From the NCBI RefSeq assembly GCF_014650755.1, contig NZ_BMVO01000010.1:1-64000 (forward strand): 64,000 bases of DNA, written 5' to 3'. Below are positions 1-8,229 of this stretch, one piece after another (position 1 is the stretch's first letter; every line of letters starts with the position of its first letter). The translations under genes were made by a program, and so were the position numbers. A model generated the notes under the pieces. That model did not search any database. It was not told the DNA's origin and saw only the letters and a list, made by a program, of their open reading frames with translations. This DNA is from Streptomyces chryseus. Lineage in GTDB: Bacteria > Actinomycetota > Actinomycetes > Streptomycetales > Streptomycetaceae.

Positions 1-601
1 CCGCCTCCTCCCAGCTGAGGTGGTCGGGCTTGGGCATCAGCTGGTTGGACTTCACCAGTGCGATCTCCGCCAGACCGCCGAAGTTCGTCTCGAAGCCCCA
101 GATGCGCTGCTCGGGGTCGAGCATCGTGTCGTTGTGGCCGTCGGACGACTCCAGCTCGACGGACAGGCAGTGCGCGACGACCTCGTCACCGGGCTTCCAG
201 GCGTTCACGCCGGGGCCGGTGCGCAGGACGACGCCCGCGAGGTCGGAGCCGATGACGTGGTACGGGAGGTCGTGGCGCTTGCTGAGGTCGCTGAGCTTGC
301 CGTACCGCTCCAGGAAGCCGAACGTCGAGACCGGCTCGAAGATCGAGGTCCAGACGGAGTTGTAGTTGACCGAGCTGGCCATGACCGCGACCAGGGCCTC
401 GCCCGGCCCGAGCTCGGGCACCGGCACGTCCTCGACGTGCAGCGACTTGCGGGGGTCCTTGTCCCGGCTGGCGACGCCGGCGAACATCTCGGCCTCGTCC
501 TTGTGCACGGTCACCGCGCGGTACGACTCGGGGATGGACAGGGCCGCGATGTCTGCGGCCGTGCTGTCCTGCGACTGGATCGCGTCCAGGATTTCCTTCA
601 C
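1..601 (-). CDS. ccr: Crotonyl-CoA carboxylase/reductase, 5' part (truncated by window edge)
   Basis: This entry covers the first 200 codons of a medium-chain dehydrogenase/reductase. The N-terminus (KEILDAIQSQDSTAADIAAL) and the SVNYNSVWTSIFEPVSTFGF block read as typical Streptomyces Ccr. The family reductively carboxylates crotonyl-CoA to ethylmalonyl-CoA using NADPH and CO2, which feeds the ethylmalonyl-CoA pathway and polyketide extender units. The full enzyme is about 445 residues, so the NADPH-binding half lies outside the window. The GTG start at 601 has a GGAGG six bases upstream. A good promoter at 865-893 on the same strand implies a leader of about 250 nt. The neighbouring TetR and 3-hydroxyacyl-CoA dehydrogenase genes fit the same acyl-CoA module. 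Confidence 0.95.
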   Translation of the reverse strand, partial: MKEILDAIQSQDSTAADIAALSIPESYRAVTVHKDEAEMFAGVASRDKDPRKSLHVEDVPVPELGPGEALVAVMASSVNYNSVWTSIFEPVSTFGFLERYGKLSDLSKRHDLPYHVIGSDLAGVVLRTGPGVNAWKPGDEVVAHCLSVELESSDGHNDTMLDPEQRIWGFETNFGGLAEIALVKSNQLMPKPDHLSWEEA

Positions 602-659
602 GGGGTGCCTCCGGCGAATGGGGTCTCCCCTGCTCGAGCGCAGTCGAGAGCTTGGGGAT

Positions 660-679
660 GCGTTGTCTGACTACAACGC
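660..679. promoter_or_regulatory. Inverted repeat GCGTTGT-N6-ACAACGC in the ccr leader
   Basis: Perfect 7-bp arms are separated by 6 bp, ending about 58 bp upstream of the ccr start codon. The size and symmetry suit a dimeric repressor such as the TetR protein encoded just upstream, but that pairing is inference. The rest of the 602-1050 gap holds the promoter at 865-893 and the terminator at 985-1025. Confidence 0.45.
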
Positions 680-864
680 TTTGAGGGGAACGTCGGGGTG
701 CTGCTGTGGAGGTGTGCCGTCGGTTCGGCGGTGGTGCGGGTGTTCGGCAGCGCGGGTAGCGCGGGAGGTTGCCTGTGACGCAGGCGTCCGGGCGCGCAAA
801 CCGTGGTTTGCGGGGACAGCCGGCGTACGAGAGGTCTCTGCACGCCGGCCGCCCGGACAACGAC

Positions 865-893
865 AAGGTATGACACCCCGTGCCACGTGACAA
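865..893 (-). promoter_or_regulatory. Candidate ccr promoter (TTGTCA -17- TACCTT)
   Basis: On the minus strand TTGTCA (888-893) is followed by exactly 17 bp and TACCTT (865-870), a near-ideal HrdB-type promoter directed at ccr. An 8-bp inverted repeat GTGACAAG/CTTGTCAC (887-894 and 921-928) overlaps the -35 element and could be an operator. The transcript would carry a leader of roughly 250 nt. Confidence 0.5.
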
Positions 894-984
894 GACACTG
901 AGTGCCAACAATTTCTCTCACTTGTCACCTCGCCGTCACATGTGAGCGATGATCGATCGATTTGGATTCATCAGAGCACGCGAA

Positions 985-1025
985 GACGCCGCCCGCCTCC
1001 CGGAAATCCGGGGGCGGACGGCGTC
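985..1025 (-). terminator. Terminator hairpin after the TetR gene
   Basis: GACGCCGCCCGCC...CCGG, a 4-nt AAAT loop, then CCGGGGGCGG...GGCGTC forms an almost perfect long GC stem 26 bases beyond the TetR stop codon. There is no U-tract, as is common in Streptomyces. Confidence 0.6.
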
Positions 1026-1050
1026 TGCGGGGCCGGCGCGAACGCGGCCG

Positions 1051-1893
1051 TCAGGTCTGCTTGAGCGCCCGTTCGATGGTGCGCATGACCTCGTCCAGCG
1101 GGGCGTCCGTACGCGCCACGGCCACCAGTACGTCACCGTTCACCGAGGCGGAAGCCGGCGCCGAGGACTGCTCGTCCGGCTTCCGGCGGTCCTGGGCGGT
1201 TGAGCGGCCCGCCCCTATCCCCGTGCCGAAGGTGTCGCGGACGATCGAGAAGGCGTGGTCCAGCTGCGCCTCCACGTCACCCTGACCGCCCGCCCGCAGC
1301 CAGCGCCGCAGGACGTGGTTGTGCGCCGTGACGACGGCCGACGCCGCCACCTCCGCGAGCAGCGGGTCGTCGTTGTCGTCGTGGTGGTCGTGCTCGTCGA
1401 AGTGGCCCAGCAGGTAGCGCGTGAACAGCCGCTCGTAGCGGGCCACCGAGGCGATCTCGGCCTCGCGGAGCGTCGGGACCTCGCGGGTGAGCTTGTAGCG
1501 GGCCACGGAGACCGCCGGGGACGCCGCGTACATCCGCATGACTTCCTTGATGCCCCGGCAGACCGTGTCCAGCGGGTGCTCGTGCGGGGGCGCGGCGTTC
1601 AGGACCGCCTCCGCGCGTACGAGCGTGTCGTCGTGGTCCGGGAAGATCGCCTCTTCCTTGGAACGGAAGTGCCGGAAGAAGGTCCGCCGGGCGACCCCGC
1701 CCGCGGCGGCGATCTCGTCGACCGTCGTCGCCTCGTACCCCTTCGTCGCGAACAGCTCCATCGCCGCGGCCGAGAGCTCGCGGCGCATCTTGAGCCGCTG
1801 GGCGGCGGCCCGGCTGCCCGCGGCGGTCTCGGGGGTCTCGGAGGGGGAGCTCGTACGGGACGGTCGTCGGGGGGAGTCAGCGGGCTGGGACAT
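1051..1893 (-). CDS. TetR/AcrR family transcriptional regulator
   Basis: A 280-residue regulator. Residues about 25-45 are a Ser/Pro/Thr-rich lead, then the TetR helix-turn-helix appears (ELFATKGYEATTVDEIAAA...RRTFFRHFRSKEE). The C-terminal ligand domain follows, with an unusual Asp/His run (FDEHDHHDDNDD) that could bind metal or simply be a loop. The start at 1893 is supported by a leaderless -10 box TACGTT (1900-1905) six bases upstream; longer in-frame starts exist but lack this. It lies between ccr and a 3-hydroxyacyl-CoA dehydrogenase on the same strand, so it probably senses an acyl-CoA and controls this module. That role is inferred from position only. Confidence 0.88.
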   Translation of the reverse strand: MSQPADSPRRPSRTSSPSETPETAAGSRAAAQRLKMRRELSAAAMELFATKGYEATTVDEIAAAGGVARRTFFRHFRSKEEAIFPDHDDTLVRAEAVLNAAPPHEHPLDTVCRGIKEVMRMYAASPAVSVARYKLTREVPTLREAEIASVARYERLFTRYLLGHFDEHDHHDDNDDPLLAEVAASAVVTAHNHVLRRWLRAGGQGDVEAQLDHAFSIVRDTFGTGIGAGRSTAQDRRKPDEQSSAPASASVNGDVLVAVARTDAPLDEVMRTIERALKQT

Positions 1894-1990
1894 GCCCCGA
1901 ACGTACTGCATCCGCGCAGGAGAGCGCGCCTGTGGGTGCGGGCTGCCGTCCGGCTCCAGCAGCCCGCCCCATCCGGTCACACCCTCCTGC

Positions 1991-3772
1991 TCAGCGCCCG
2001 GCATACTCCCGGAAGCCGCGCCCCGTCTTACGGCCGAGGCAGCCCGCCGCCACCAGGTGTTCGAGCAGCGGCGCGGGGGCCAGGCCCGGGTCGCGGAACT
2101 CGCCGTGCAGAACCTTCTGGATGGCGAGGGAGACGTCCAGGCCGACCACGTCGAGGAGCTCGAAGGGCCCCATCGGGTAGCCGCCGCCCAGCTTCATCGC
2201 GGCGTCGATGTCGTCCAGCGTCGCGTAGTGCTGCTCGACCATCTTGACCGCGTTGTTCAGGTACGGGAAGAGCAGCGCGTTCACGATGAACCCGGCGCGG
2301 TCGCCGCAGTCCACCGGGTGCTTGCGGATCTTCACGCACACCTCGCGGACGGTCGAGTGGACCGCGTCCGAGGTGAGGACCGTACGGACGACCTCGACCA
2401 GCTTCATCGCGGGCGCCGGGTTGAAGAAGTGCATCCCGATCACGTCCTGCGGGCGCGAGGTCGCGCGGGCGCAGGCCACGACGGGCAGCGAGGACGTGGT
2501 CGTGGCGAGCACCGCGCCCGGCTTGCAGACCTTGTCGAGCGTCGCGAAGAGCTCCTGCTTGACCGCCAGGTCCTCGGCGACCGCCTCCACCGCCAGGTCG
2601 ACGTCGGAGAACGCGTCGAGCGAGCCCGCAGGTGTGACCCGGCCCAGCGTCTCCTCGCGCGCCTCGGACGTCATCCGCCCCTTGTCCACGGAGCGGGCGA
2701 GCGACTTGGCGATACGGGCCTTCGCCCTGTCCGCCTTCTCCTGGCTCCGGGCCGCGAGCACCACGTCGTACCCGGCCTTCGCGAACACCTCCGCGATGCC
2801 GGACGCCATCGTCCCGGACCCGGCGACGCCGACCGACCGCACCGGCCGGCCCGGGGTGGCCGTCGCCGACTCCAGCGGGGTGAGGGCGTCGCGCGCCACC
2901 GTCTGGCTGCCGGGCGCCTCGTAGGTGTAGAAGCCCCGGCCCGACTTGCGGCCGCTCAGCCCCGCCTCGCTCAGCTGCTTGAGGATGGGCGCGGGGGCGT
3001 GCAGCCGATCGTGCGACTCGGCGTACATCGCGTCCAGGACGGTGCGGGCGGTGTCGATGCCGATCAGGTCCAGCAGGGCCAGCGGGCCCATCGGCAGGCC
3101 GCAGCCCAGCCGCATCGCGGCGTCGATGTCCTCGCGGGAGGCGTACTTCGCCTCGTACATCGAGGCGGCCTGGTTGAGGTAGCCGAAGAGCAGGCCGTCG
3201 GCGACGAAACCGGGCCGGTCGCCGACCGCGACGGGCTCCTTGCCCAGCTCGCGGGCGAGCGCGGTGACGGCGTCGACGGCCTGCGGCGCGGTGAGCACCG
3301 AGGACACGATCTCGACCAGCTTCATCGCGGGCGCCGGGTTGAAGAAGTGCATGCCCAGCACCCGCTCGGGGTGCGCGGAGTCGGCGGCGAGGCGGGTCAC
3401 GGACAGCGCGTTCGTGCCCGTCGCCAGGACCGTGGTGGGGCGCACGATGGCGTCGAGGGCGTGGATGACCTGCTGCTTGGCCTCGTACGACTCGTGCACG
3501 ACCTCGATCACGAGATCGGCGTCCGAGGCCGCCTGGAGGTCGGAGAAGGTACGGAACCGGGCGAGGGCGTCACGGCGCTCCTCGTCGGTGATCCGCCCGC
3601 GCTCCACCGCACGGGCGGTGGAGGCCTCCAGCGACGAGACGGCCAGCCGGGCGGCCTCCTCGCTGATGTCGATGCCGATGACTTCGCGGCCGGCGCGGGC
3701 CAGGACCTCGGCGATGCCGGTGCCCATGGTGCCGAGACCGACGACGGCGACGGTACTGAGAGGGGTGTCCAT
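1991..3772 (-). CDS. Two-module 3-hydroxyacyl-CoA (3-hydroxybutyryl-CoA) dehydrogenase
   Basis: A 593-residue tandem fusion of two complete 3-hydroxyacyl-CoA dehydrogenases; usual single enzymes are about 285 residues. Module 1 has the NAD site VGLGTMGTGIAEVLA near residue 10 and module 2 has SGTMASGIAEVFA near 320. Both carry the catalytic-His block GMHFFNPAPAMKLVE and a C-terminal 3HCDH domain (GLPMGPLALLD, GYPMGPFELLD). The enzyme interconverts acetoacetyl-CoA and 3-hydroxybutyryl-CoA in the cytosol, upstream of crotonyl-CoA and so of the neighbouring Ccr. The ATG at 3772 has GGAG about 8 bases upstream. Both modules look catalytically intact, so the duplication is not an obvious loss-of-function copy. 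Confidence 0.93.
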   Translation of the reverse strand: MDTPLSTVAVVGLGTMGTGIAEVLARAGREVIGIDISEEAARLAVSSLEASTARAVERGRITDEERRDALARFRTFSDLQAASDADLVIEVVHESYEAKQQVIHALDAIVRPTTVLATGTNALSVTRLAADSAHPERVLGMHFFNPAPAMKLVEIVSSVLTAPQAVDAVTALARELGKEPVAVGDRPGFVADGLLFGYLNQAASMYEAKYASREDIDAAMRLGCGLPMGPLALLDLIGIDTARTVLDAMYAESHDRLHAPAPILKQLSEAGLSGRKSGRGFYTYEAPGSQTVARDALTPLESATATPGRPVRSVGVAGSGTMASGIAEVFAKAGYDVVLAARSQEKADRAKARIAKSLARSVDKGRMTSEAREETLGRVTPAGSLDAFSDVDLAVEAVAEDLAVKQELFATLDKVCKPGAVLATTTSSLPVVACARATSRPQDVIGMHFFNPAPAMKLVEVVRTVLTSDAVHSTVREVCVKIRKHPVDCGDRAGFIVNALLFPYLNNAVKMVEQHYATLDDIDAAMKLGGGYPMGPFELLDVVGLDVSLAIQKVLHGEFRDPGLAPAPLLEHLVAAGCLGRKTGRGFREYAGR

Positions 3773-4119
3773 CACGGGACTCCAGAGAATGAGTGACGGC
3801 TGAGGGGCACACGCACCGCGCCGGAGGTACGCCAAGGGGCGCACGGCGAAAGGAGGTTGCGTGCGGAAGGGCTGCTCTGTGGAGACTGCGCGGTGCGCAG
3901 GGCGGGTCGAGCTGCGGGGCCGACGGACTCTGTCCCGGAGTCACGTCGCGGAAGAACACCGAACCGACAGAACACTCGGGCGGCTGCGTCACCAGGCCGC
4001 CATGAGGTGTTGTTCAGCGGGGGGTGGCCCGCTCACTTGAGAGTAACCGGCGAGTAACGAGCGCGCCAGACCTGGCGGGATGTGATCTGGGACGCCTGTG
4101 CGCTGCATAGGCTTGCGCC
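3773..4119. other. 347-bp divergent intergenic region with GAGTAAC direct repeat
   Basis: No convincing gene was found here. It separates the dehydrogenase (leftward) from the HEAT protein (rightward). It contains two copies of GAGTAAC at 4041-4047 and 4052-4058, an 11-bp period, and a leaderless-type -10 box TAGGCT at 4108-4113, six bases before the HEAT start codon. No clear promoter for the dehydrogenase was seen. Confidence 0.4.
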
Positions 4120-4698
4120 ATGGACGAGGAGCTGCGGTCGCTCGCCGACCGGGTACGGGGTGAGGCGCGGTCCGGGCCGGGTGGTTCCGCGGCGTACGAG
4201 CGGCTGCTCGCCACCGAGGACCCGGACGAACTGGCGGGAGTGCTCACCGAGACGCAGCGCCCCCTGTGGGCCCGCGAGATAGCCGCCTTCCGCCTCGGTT
4301 GCCGCGGCGACCGGCGGGCCTTCGAGACCCTCGTGCTGCTCCTGAACCACCGCGACCCCGACCGGTGCGTCACCGCCGCGTACGCGCTGGCGCGCCTGGG
4401 CGACCCGCGTACCGCGCGCGCGGCGGCCGCGCTCGCCACGAACTCGCTGCGCACCGCCTACGCGCTGACGCCGGTGCGGCTGCTCACCGACCTCCGGGCG
4501 CCCGAGACCGTACCGGCGCTGATCACCACGCTGCGGGGGCTGCTCGCCCCGGCGAACCCCCACTGGCGGGTGGCACTGGCCTGCGTCGAGGGCCTGGGGC
4601 AACTGCGCGACGCACGGGCGCGGCCGGTGCTGGAGGCGGCGCAGGGTCACCCGAAACTGGGCGCCGCCGCGTCCGCCGCGCTCAGCCGCCTCGCGTAA
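4120..4698 (+). CDS. HEAT-repeat protein
   Basis: A 192-residue, all-helical protein with at least three HEAT-like helical pairs. Repeated signatures include AAFRLGCRGDRRAFETLVLL, AAYALARLGDPRTARAAAAL, and LACVEGLGQLRDARARPVLE near the C-terminus. Such repeats form curved scaffolds for protein binding, and no catalytic motif is present. The ATG at 4120 lacks a Shine-Dalgarno but sits six bases after TAGGCT, so the transcript is probably leaderless. The last 52 bases overlap the convergent acetyltransferase gene. Function is unknown. Confidence 0.85.
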   Translation: MDEELRSLADRVRGEARSGPGGSAAYERLLATEDPDELAGVLTETQRPLWAREIAAFRLGCRGDRRAFETLVLLLNHRDPDRCVTAAYALARLGDPRTARAAAALATNSLRTAYALTPVRLLTDLRAPETVPALITTLRGLLAPANPHWRVALACVEGLGQLRDARARPVLEAAQGHPKLGAAASAALSRLA

Positions 4699-5207
4699 CG
4701 CGTCTCGGGGACGGCGACGCCGAGCACGTCGAACGGGGCCTCGACGCCGTCCGGGGCGAAGCCGGCCCTCGCGTAGAAGCGGCGGGCGCGGGCGTTCTCG
4801 GTGAGGACCCACAGCAGCATGCGCCGGTGGCCGCCGGCGGCGGCGCGGGCCAGCAGCCCGGCGGTCAGGGCGCGGCCGGCGCCGGTGCGGTGGTGTTCGG
4901 GCAGCACGTACAGGGCGTACAGCTCGGCGTCCCCGGTCCGCTCGCCCGCCTCGTCGCGGTACGGGCCGCAGCAGCCCCAGCCGACGATCTCGCCGGCGCG
5001 CTCGGCGACCAGGTCGCTCGTCGTGCCGTCGCGCCCGGCGAGGTGCGCGCGGCGCCGGGCGGCGTCCTTCTGGACGCTCATCGCGTCGAGGTACGCCTGC
5101 GGCATCATCCCGGCGTACGTCGTGTGCCACCCCCGCACCCGCACCCGGGCGACGGCCTCGCAGTCGTCGAGGCCCATGTCCCGTATCCGCAGCTCGCCGG
5201 CGCTCAT
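4647..5207 (-). CDS. GNAT family N-acetyltransferase
   Basis: A 186-residue single-domain acetyltransferase. The acetyl-CoA motif ALYVLPEHHRTGAGRALTAG lies near residues 97-116, followed by the motif-B segment ENARARRFYARAGFAPDGV. The acceptor substrate cannot be told from sequence. The ATG at 5207 follows a leaderless -10 box TAGAGT (5215-5220) by seven bases. Its 3' end overlaps the HEAT-repeat gene by 52 bp in convergent orientation. Confidence 0.88.
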   Translation of the reverse strand: MSAGELRIRDMGLDDCEAVARVRVRGWHTTYAGMMPQAYLDAMSVQKDAARRRAHLAGRDGTTSDLVAERAGEIVGWGCCGPYRDEAGERTGDAELYALYVLPEHHRTGAGRALTAGLLARAAAGGHRRMLLWVLTENARARRFYARAGFAPDGVEAPFDVLGVAVPETRYARRLSAADAAAPSFG

Positions 5208-5347
5208 GGGCCGCACTCTAGCCAGGCGTGAGGCGGCGGAGCAGCCGCACGTACGGCCTCCGGCGGGCCGGGCGGATCGCCGCCCTCGCGGGCCGAGCTG
5301 GGCGCCTGCCACCCCGCGCGGACCGAGCGCTCGCACGCCCCGACGCC

Positions 5348-6940
5348 TCAGCCCCGGTAGCCCAGCAGCCCGTGCAGGGCGCTGCCCCGCGACGGGGCCG
5401 CCGTCCGCTCCGGCGGCAGCGGCTTCGGATCGGGCAGCGCGTCGCAGACCGCGTCCGCTTCGCCGAGACCGGAGCCGCGCGGCACCTCGCCGGTCGCGAG
5501 ATAGTCCGCCAGGTGTCGGTCCAGGCAAGCGTTTCCGCTCAGGGTGATGCCGTGGTTGCCGCCGCCGCTCTCGACCACCAGCGCCGAGCCGGACAGCATC
5601 CGGTGCAGCGCGGCCCCGCCGCCGTACGGCGTGGCGGCGTCCTCCGTCGCCTGGAGCAGCAGCGCCGGCGGCAGTTCGTCGTTCGTGACGTCCGGCGGGT
5701 CGAGCCGTCCGGTGGGCCAGAAGGCGCACGGCGCGTTGTACCAGGCGTTGTTCCAGGTGGAGAAGGGCGCCTTCTCGTGCACGTCCCAGTTGTCCTCGTG
5801 CCAGGTGCCCCAGTCGCGGGGCCACGACGCGTCCCGGCACTGCACCGCCGTGTAGACGCTGTAACTGTTGTCGTCGGAGGCGTCGTTCGCGCCGAAGTTC
5901 TTGTACGCCGCCACCAGCGGGGCCGGGTCCTTGTCGTTCACGTACGACGCGAACGCCTCGGCGAGGTGCGGCCAGTAGCCGTTGAAGTACCCCCCGGGCA
6001 GGTACGTGTCCTCCAGCTCGGCCGGGCCCACTTTCCCGCCCGCCGGGCTCCGGCGCAGCGCCTCGCGCATCCGGTACCACGCGGCCTCGACCCGCGCCGG
6101 GTCGCCGCCGAGCCCGTAGACCGCGTCGTGCCGGGCCACCCACGCGGCGAAGGCCTTGTGGCGGGCGTCGAACGCGTGGTTCTGCGCGATGTTGTTGTCG
6201 TACCAGACGCCCGTCGGGTCGACGACGCTGTCGAGCGCCAGGCGCCGCACCCGCTGTGGGAAGAGCCGGGCGTACACCGCGCCGAGGTACGTGCCGTACG
6301 AGTAGCCGAAGTAGCTGATCCGCTGCGCGCCGAGCGCCCGGCGGACGACGTCCAGGTCCCTGGCGGCGCTCACGGTGTCGATGTACGGCAGCACATCGCC
6401 GTACTTCTCGCCGCACGCCTGGGCGAACGCCCGCGCCCGCCCGACGCCGTCCCGCTCCTCCCGCGCGCCGCCCGGCACCGCATCGGGCCGCACGGCCGAG
6501 AAGTGTCCGGGCCGGCAGTTGAGGGCCGGTTCGCTCGCGCCCACACCGCGCGGGTCGAAGCCGACGACGTCGTACCGCGCCGCCACCTTCTCCGGCAGCG
6601 AACCGGCGACGAAGCCCGCCAGCGACAGGCCGCTGCCGCCGGGGCCGCCCGGGTTCACGAGCAGGGGCCCCTGGAAGTTCCGCGCGGTGTGCCGCACGCG
6701 TGACAGGGCCAGGGTGATCTGCCGCCCCTGTGGATCGGCGTGGTTCAGGGGAACCTGGACCGAAGCGCACTGGAGCTTCGGATAGCTCTTGGTGCCGCAC
6801 GCGGTCCAGGTGAGCGTGGTGCGCGTCGCGGCGCGGGCGGCTGCGGACGCCGTGTCCGCCGAGACCGCCGGCGGTACGGCCGTGACCAGCCCGGCCACCG
6901 TCGCCCCGACGGCGAACAGCACTCCTGCGCGTTTCTTCAC
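5348..6940 (-). CDS. Secreted alpha/beta-hydrolase, tripeptidyl aminopeptidase (TAP) family
   Basis: A 530-residue exported serine peptidase. A Sec signal peptide (KKRAGVLFAVGATVAGLVTA) ends near AVSA. The mature part has an oxyanion segment LLVNPGGPGGSGLS, the nucleophile elbow GYSYGTY near residue 190, and a C-terminal TAP-like domain holding the probable Asp (TEDAATP) and His (GGGNHG). The family releases N-terminal tripeptides or amino acids from peptides outside the cell. The GTG start at 6940 has GGAGG five bases upstream. A 6-bp inverted repeat (GGCTGT/ACAGCC, about 6965-6983) sits in the leader. Exact specificity is not predictable. Confidence 0.9.
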   Translation of the reverse strand: MKKRAGVLFAVGATVAGLVTAVPPAVSADTASAAARAATRTTLTWTACGTKSYPKLQCASVQVPLNHADPQGRQITLALSRVRHTARNFQGPLLVNPGGPGGSGLSLAGFVAGSLPEKVAARYDVVGFDPRGVGASEPALNCRPGHFSAVRPDAVPGGAREERDGVGRARAFAQACGEKYGDVLPYIDTVSAARDLDVVRRALGAQRISYFGYSYGTYLGAVYARLFPQRVRRLALDSVVDPTGVWYDNNIAQNHAFDARHKAFAAWVARHDAVYGLGGDPARVEAAWYRMREALRRSPAGGKVGPAELEDTYLPGGYFNGYWPHLAEAFASYVNDKDPAPLVAAYKNFGANDASDDNSYSVYTAVQCRDASWPRDWGTWHEDNWDVHEKAPFSTWNNAWYNAPCAFWPTGRLDPPDVTNDELPPALLLQATEDAATPYGGGAALHRMLSGSALVVESGGGNHGITLSGNACLDRHLADYLATGEVPRGSGLGEADAVCDALPDPKPLPPERTAAPSRGSALHGLLGYRG

Positions 6941-7050
6941 TGAGCCTCCCGTGCTGGGGGAACGCGGCTGTGAGGGACACAGCCCTCGCCGCATCGTGCC
7001 GGAAAGTCATGTGAAGTATGGGCTTATTACCACTTTTGTCTGTCGTGGCG

Positions 7051-8076
7051 TCAGAGCAGAGTGAGCTGAGTGGGGCCAGGAGGCTCGGGTTCGGCGGGCA
7101 CCGGAACGCGCCGGCGTGCGCCGGGCCCGGACGGGCCTATCCCGAACTCGGTGGCGAGCTCGTGCACCTGACGGGTGATCCGCCGCTGGTACCACTTGGG
7201 CGCGTACGCCCCTTCGGCGTACAGCCGCTCGTACCGCCGCACGAGGTGGGGGTGGTGCTTCGCGAGCCACGCCATGAACCACTCCCGCGCGCCCGGCCGC
7301 AGATGCAGGACGAGCGGGGTGACCGAGGTCGCGCCCGAGGCGGCGATCGCCCGGACCGTGGCGCGCAACTGGTCGGGCGAGTCCCCGAGGAAGGGGACGA
7401 CCGGGGCCATCAGGACGCCGCAGCCGATGCCGTGGTCCGTGAGTGTGCGGACGACGTCGAGGCGGCGCTCGGGGGAGGGAGTGCCGGGCTCGACCGTGCG
7501 CCACAGCTCCTGGTCGGTGAAGCCGACGGAGACGGAGATGCCGACATCGGTGACCTCGGCGGCCTGCACCAGCAGGTCGAGGTCGCGCAGGATCAGCGTT
7601 CCCTTGGTCAGGATCGAGAAGGGGTTCGCGCGGTCGCGCAGGGCGGCGATGATGCCGGGCATCAGGCGGTAGCGGCCCTCGGCCCGCTGGTAGCAGTCGA
7701 CGTTCGTGCCCATGGCGATGTGCGCGCCCTGCCAGCGGGCCGAGGCGAGCTGGCCGCGCAGCAGCTCGGGCGCGTTGATCTTGACGACGATCTGGGAGTC
7801 GAAGTCCAGGCCGGTGTCGAGGTCCAGATAGGTGTGGGTCTTGCGGGCGAAGCAGTAGACGCACGCGTGCGTGCAGCCCCGGTAGGGATTGACCGTCCAC
7901 TCGAACGGCATGCGGGAGGCACCCGGCACCCGGTTCAGGATCGAGCGGGCGCGCACCTCGTGGAAGGTGATCCCCCGGAACTCGGGGGTGTCGAAGGTGC
8001 GAGTGGTCACCGCGTCCGTTCCGAAGAGCGCGGCCTCCCCGGTGGTGGGGTTTTCGGCCAGATTGTTCCAGCGCAT
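7051..8076 (-). CDS. Rv2578c-family radical SAM protein
   Basis: A 341-residue radical SAM enzyme. The cluster motif CTHACVYC lies near residue 64, preceded by NPYRGC, which is typical of the SplB-like/Rv2578c group. The TIM-barrel region follows (ILTKGTLILRDLDLL, VGISVSVG). The family reductively cleaves S-adenosylmethionine, but the substrate of this branch is unknown. The distant relative SplB repairs DNA photoproducts. The ATG at 8076 has GGAGG upstream. A perfect GAAC-N4-GTTC SOS box lies 34 bp before the start, so the gene is probably LexA-controlled. That agrees with my recollection of a LexA site at mycobacterial Rv2578c. A DNA-damage role is likely but unproven. Confidence 0.9.
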   Translation of the reverse strand: MRWNNLAENPTTGEAALFGTDAVTTRTFDTPEFRGITFHEVRARSILNRVPGASRMPFEWTVNPYRGCTHACVYCFARKTHTYLDLDTGLDFDSQIVVKINAPELLRGQLASARWQGAHIAMGTNVDCYQRAEGRYRLMPGIIAALRDRANPFSILTKGTLILRDLDLLVQAAEVTDVGISVSVGFTDQELWRTVEPGTPSPERRLDVVRTLTDHGIGCGVLMAPVVPFLGDSPDQLRATVRAIAASGATSVTPLVLHLRPGAREWFMAWLAKHHPHLVRRYERLYAEGAYAPKWYQRRITRQVHELATEFGIGPSGPGARRRVPVPAEPEPPGPTQLTLL

Positions 8077-8109
8077 GTGCGCCTCCTCGGTAGCACTGAC
8101 CACAGAATA

Positions 8110-8121
8110 GAACACGCGTTC
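8110..8121. promoter_or_regulatory. LexA (SOS) box GAACACGCGTTC
   Basis: An exact match to the actinobacterial SOS core GAACNNNNGTTC, 34 bp upstream of the radical-SAM start codon. No other exact match was noticed while reading the window, though this was not an exhaustive scan. Confidence 0.7.
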
Positions 8122-8229
8122 CCTTTATTGTCGCAGCCCCTTCTGTCGCGCAACCCGATTTTGGGCGGCCGCGTGCGAGGTGGTTGGGTAAGCCGCACCC
8201 TTGAAAACCCAAGTGCTGGAGGAACAGGC

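Noticed and set aside
20..670. Long plus-strand open frames opposite ccr
   Set aside because: They are shadows of the ccr coding strand; the translation shows no family resemblance and is Arg/Val/Gly-biased as expected for antisense frames in high-GC DNA.
1538..3796. A 752-residue plus-strand open frame
   Set aside because: It lies antisense to the double 3-hydroxyacyl-CoA dehydrogenase, whose motifs are unmistakable on the minus strand.
6965..6983. GGCTGT/ACAGCC inverted repeat as an operator for the secreted peptidase
   Set aside because: The arms are only six bases and such short GC-rich repeats are common by chance here; noted in the gene entry but not listed as a feature.
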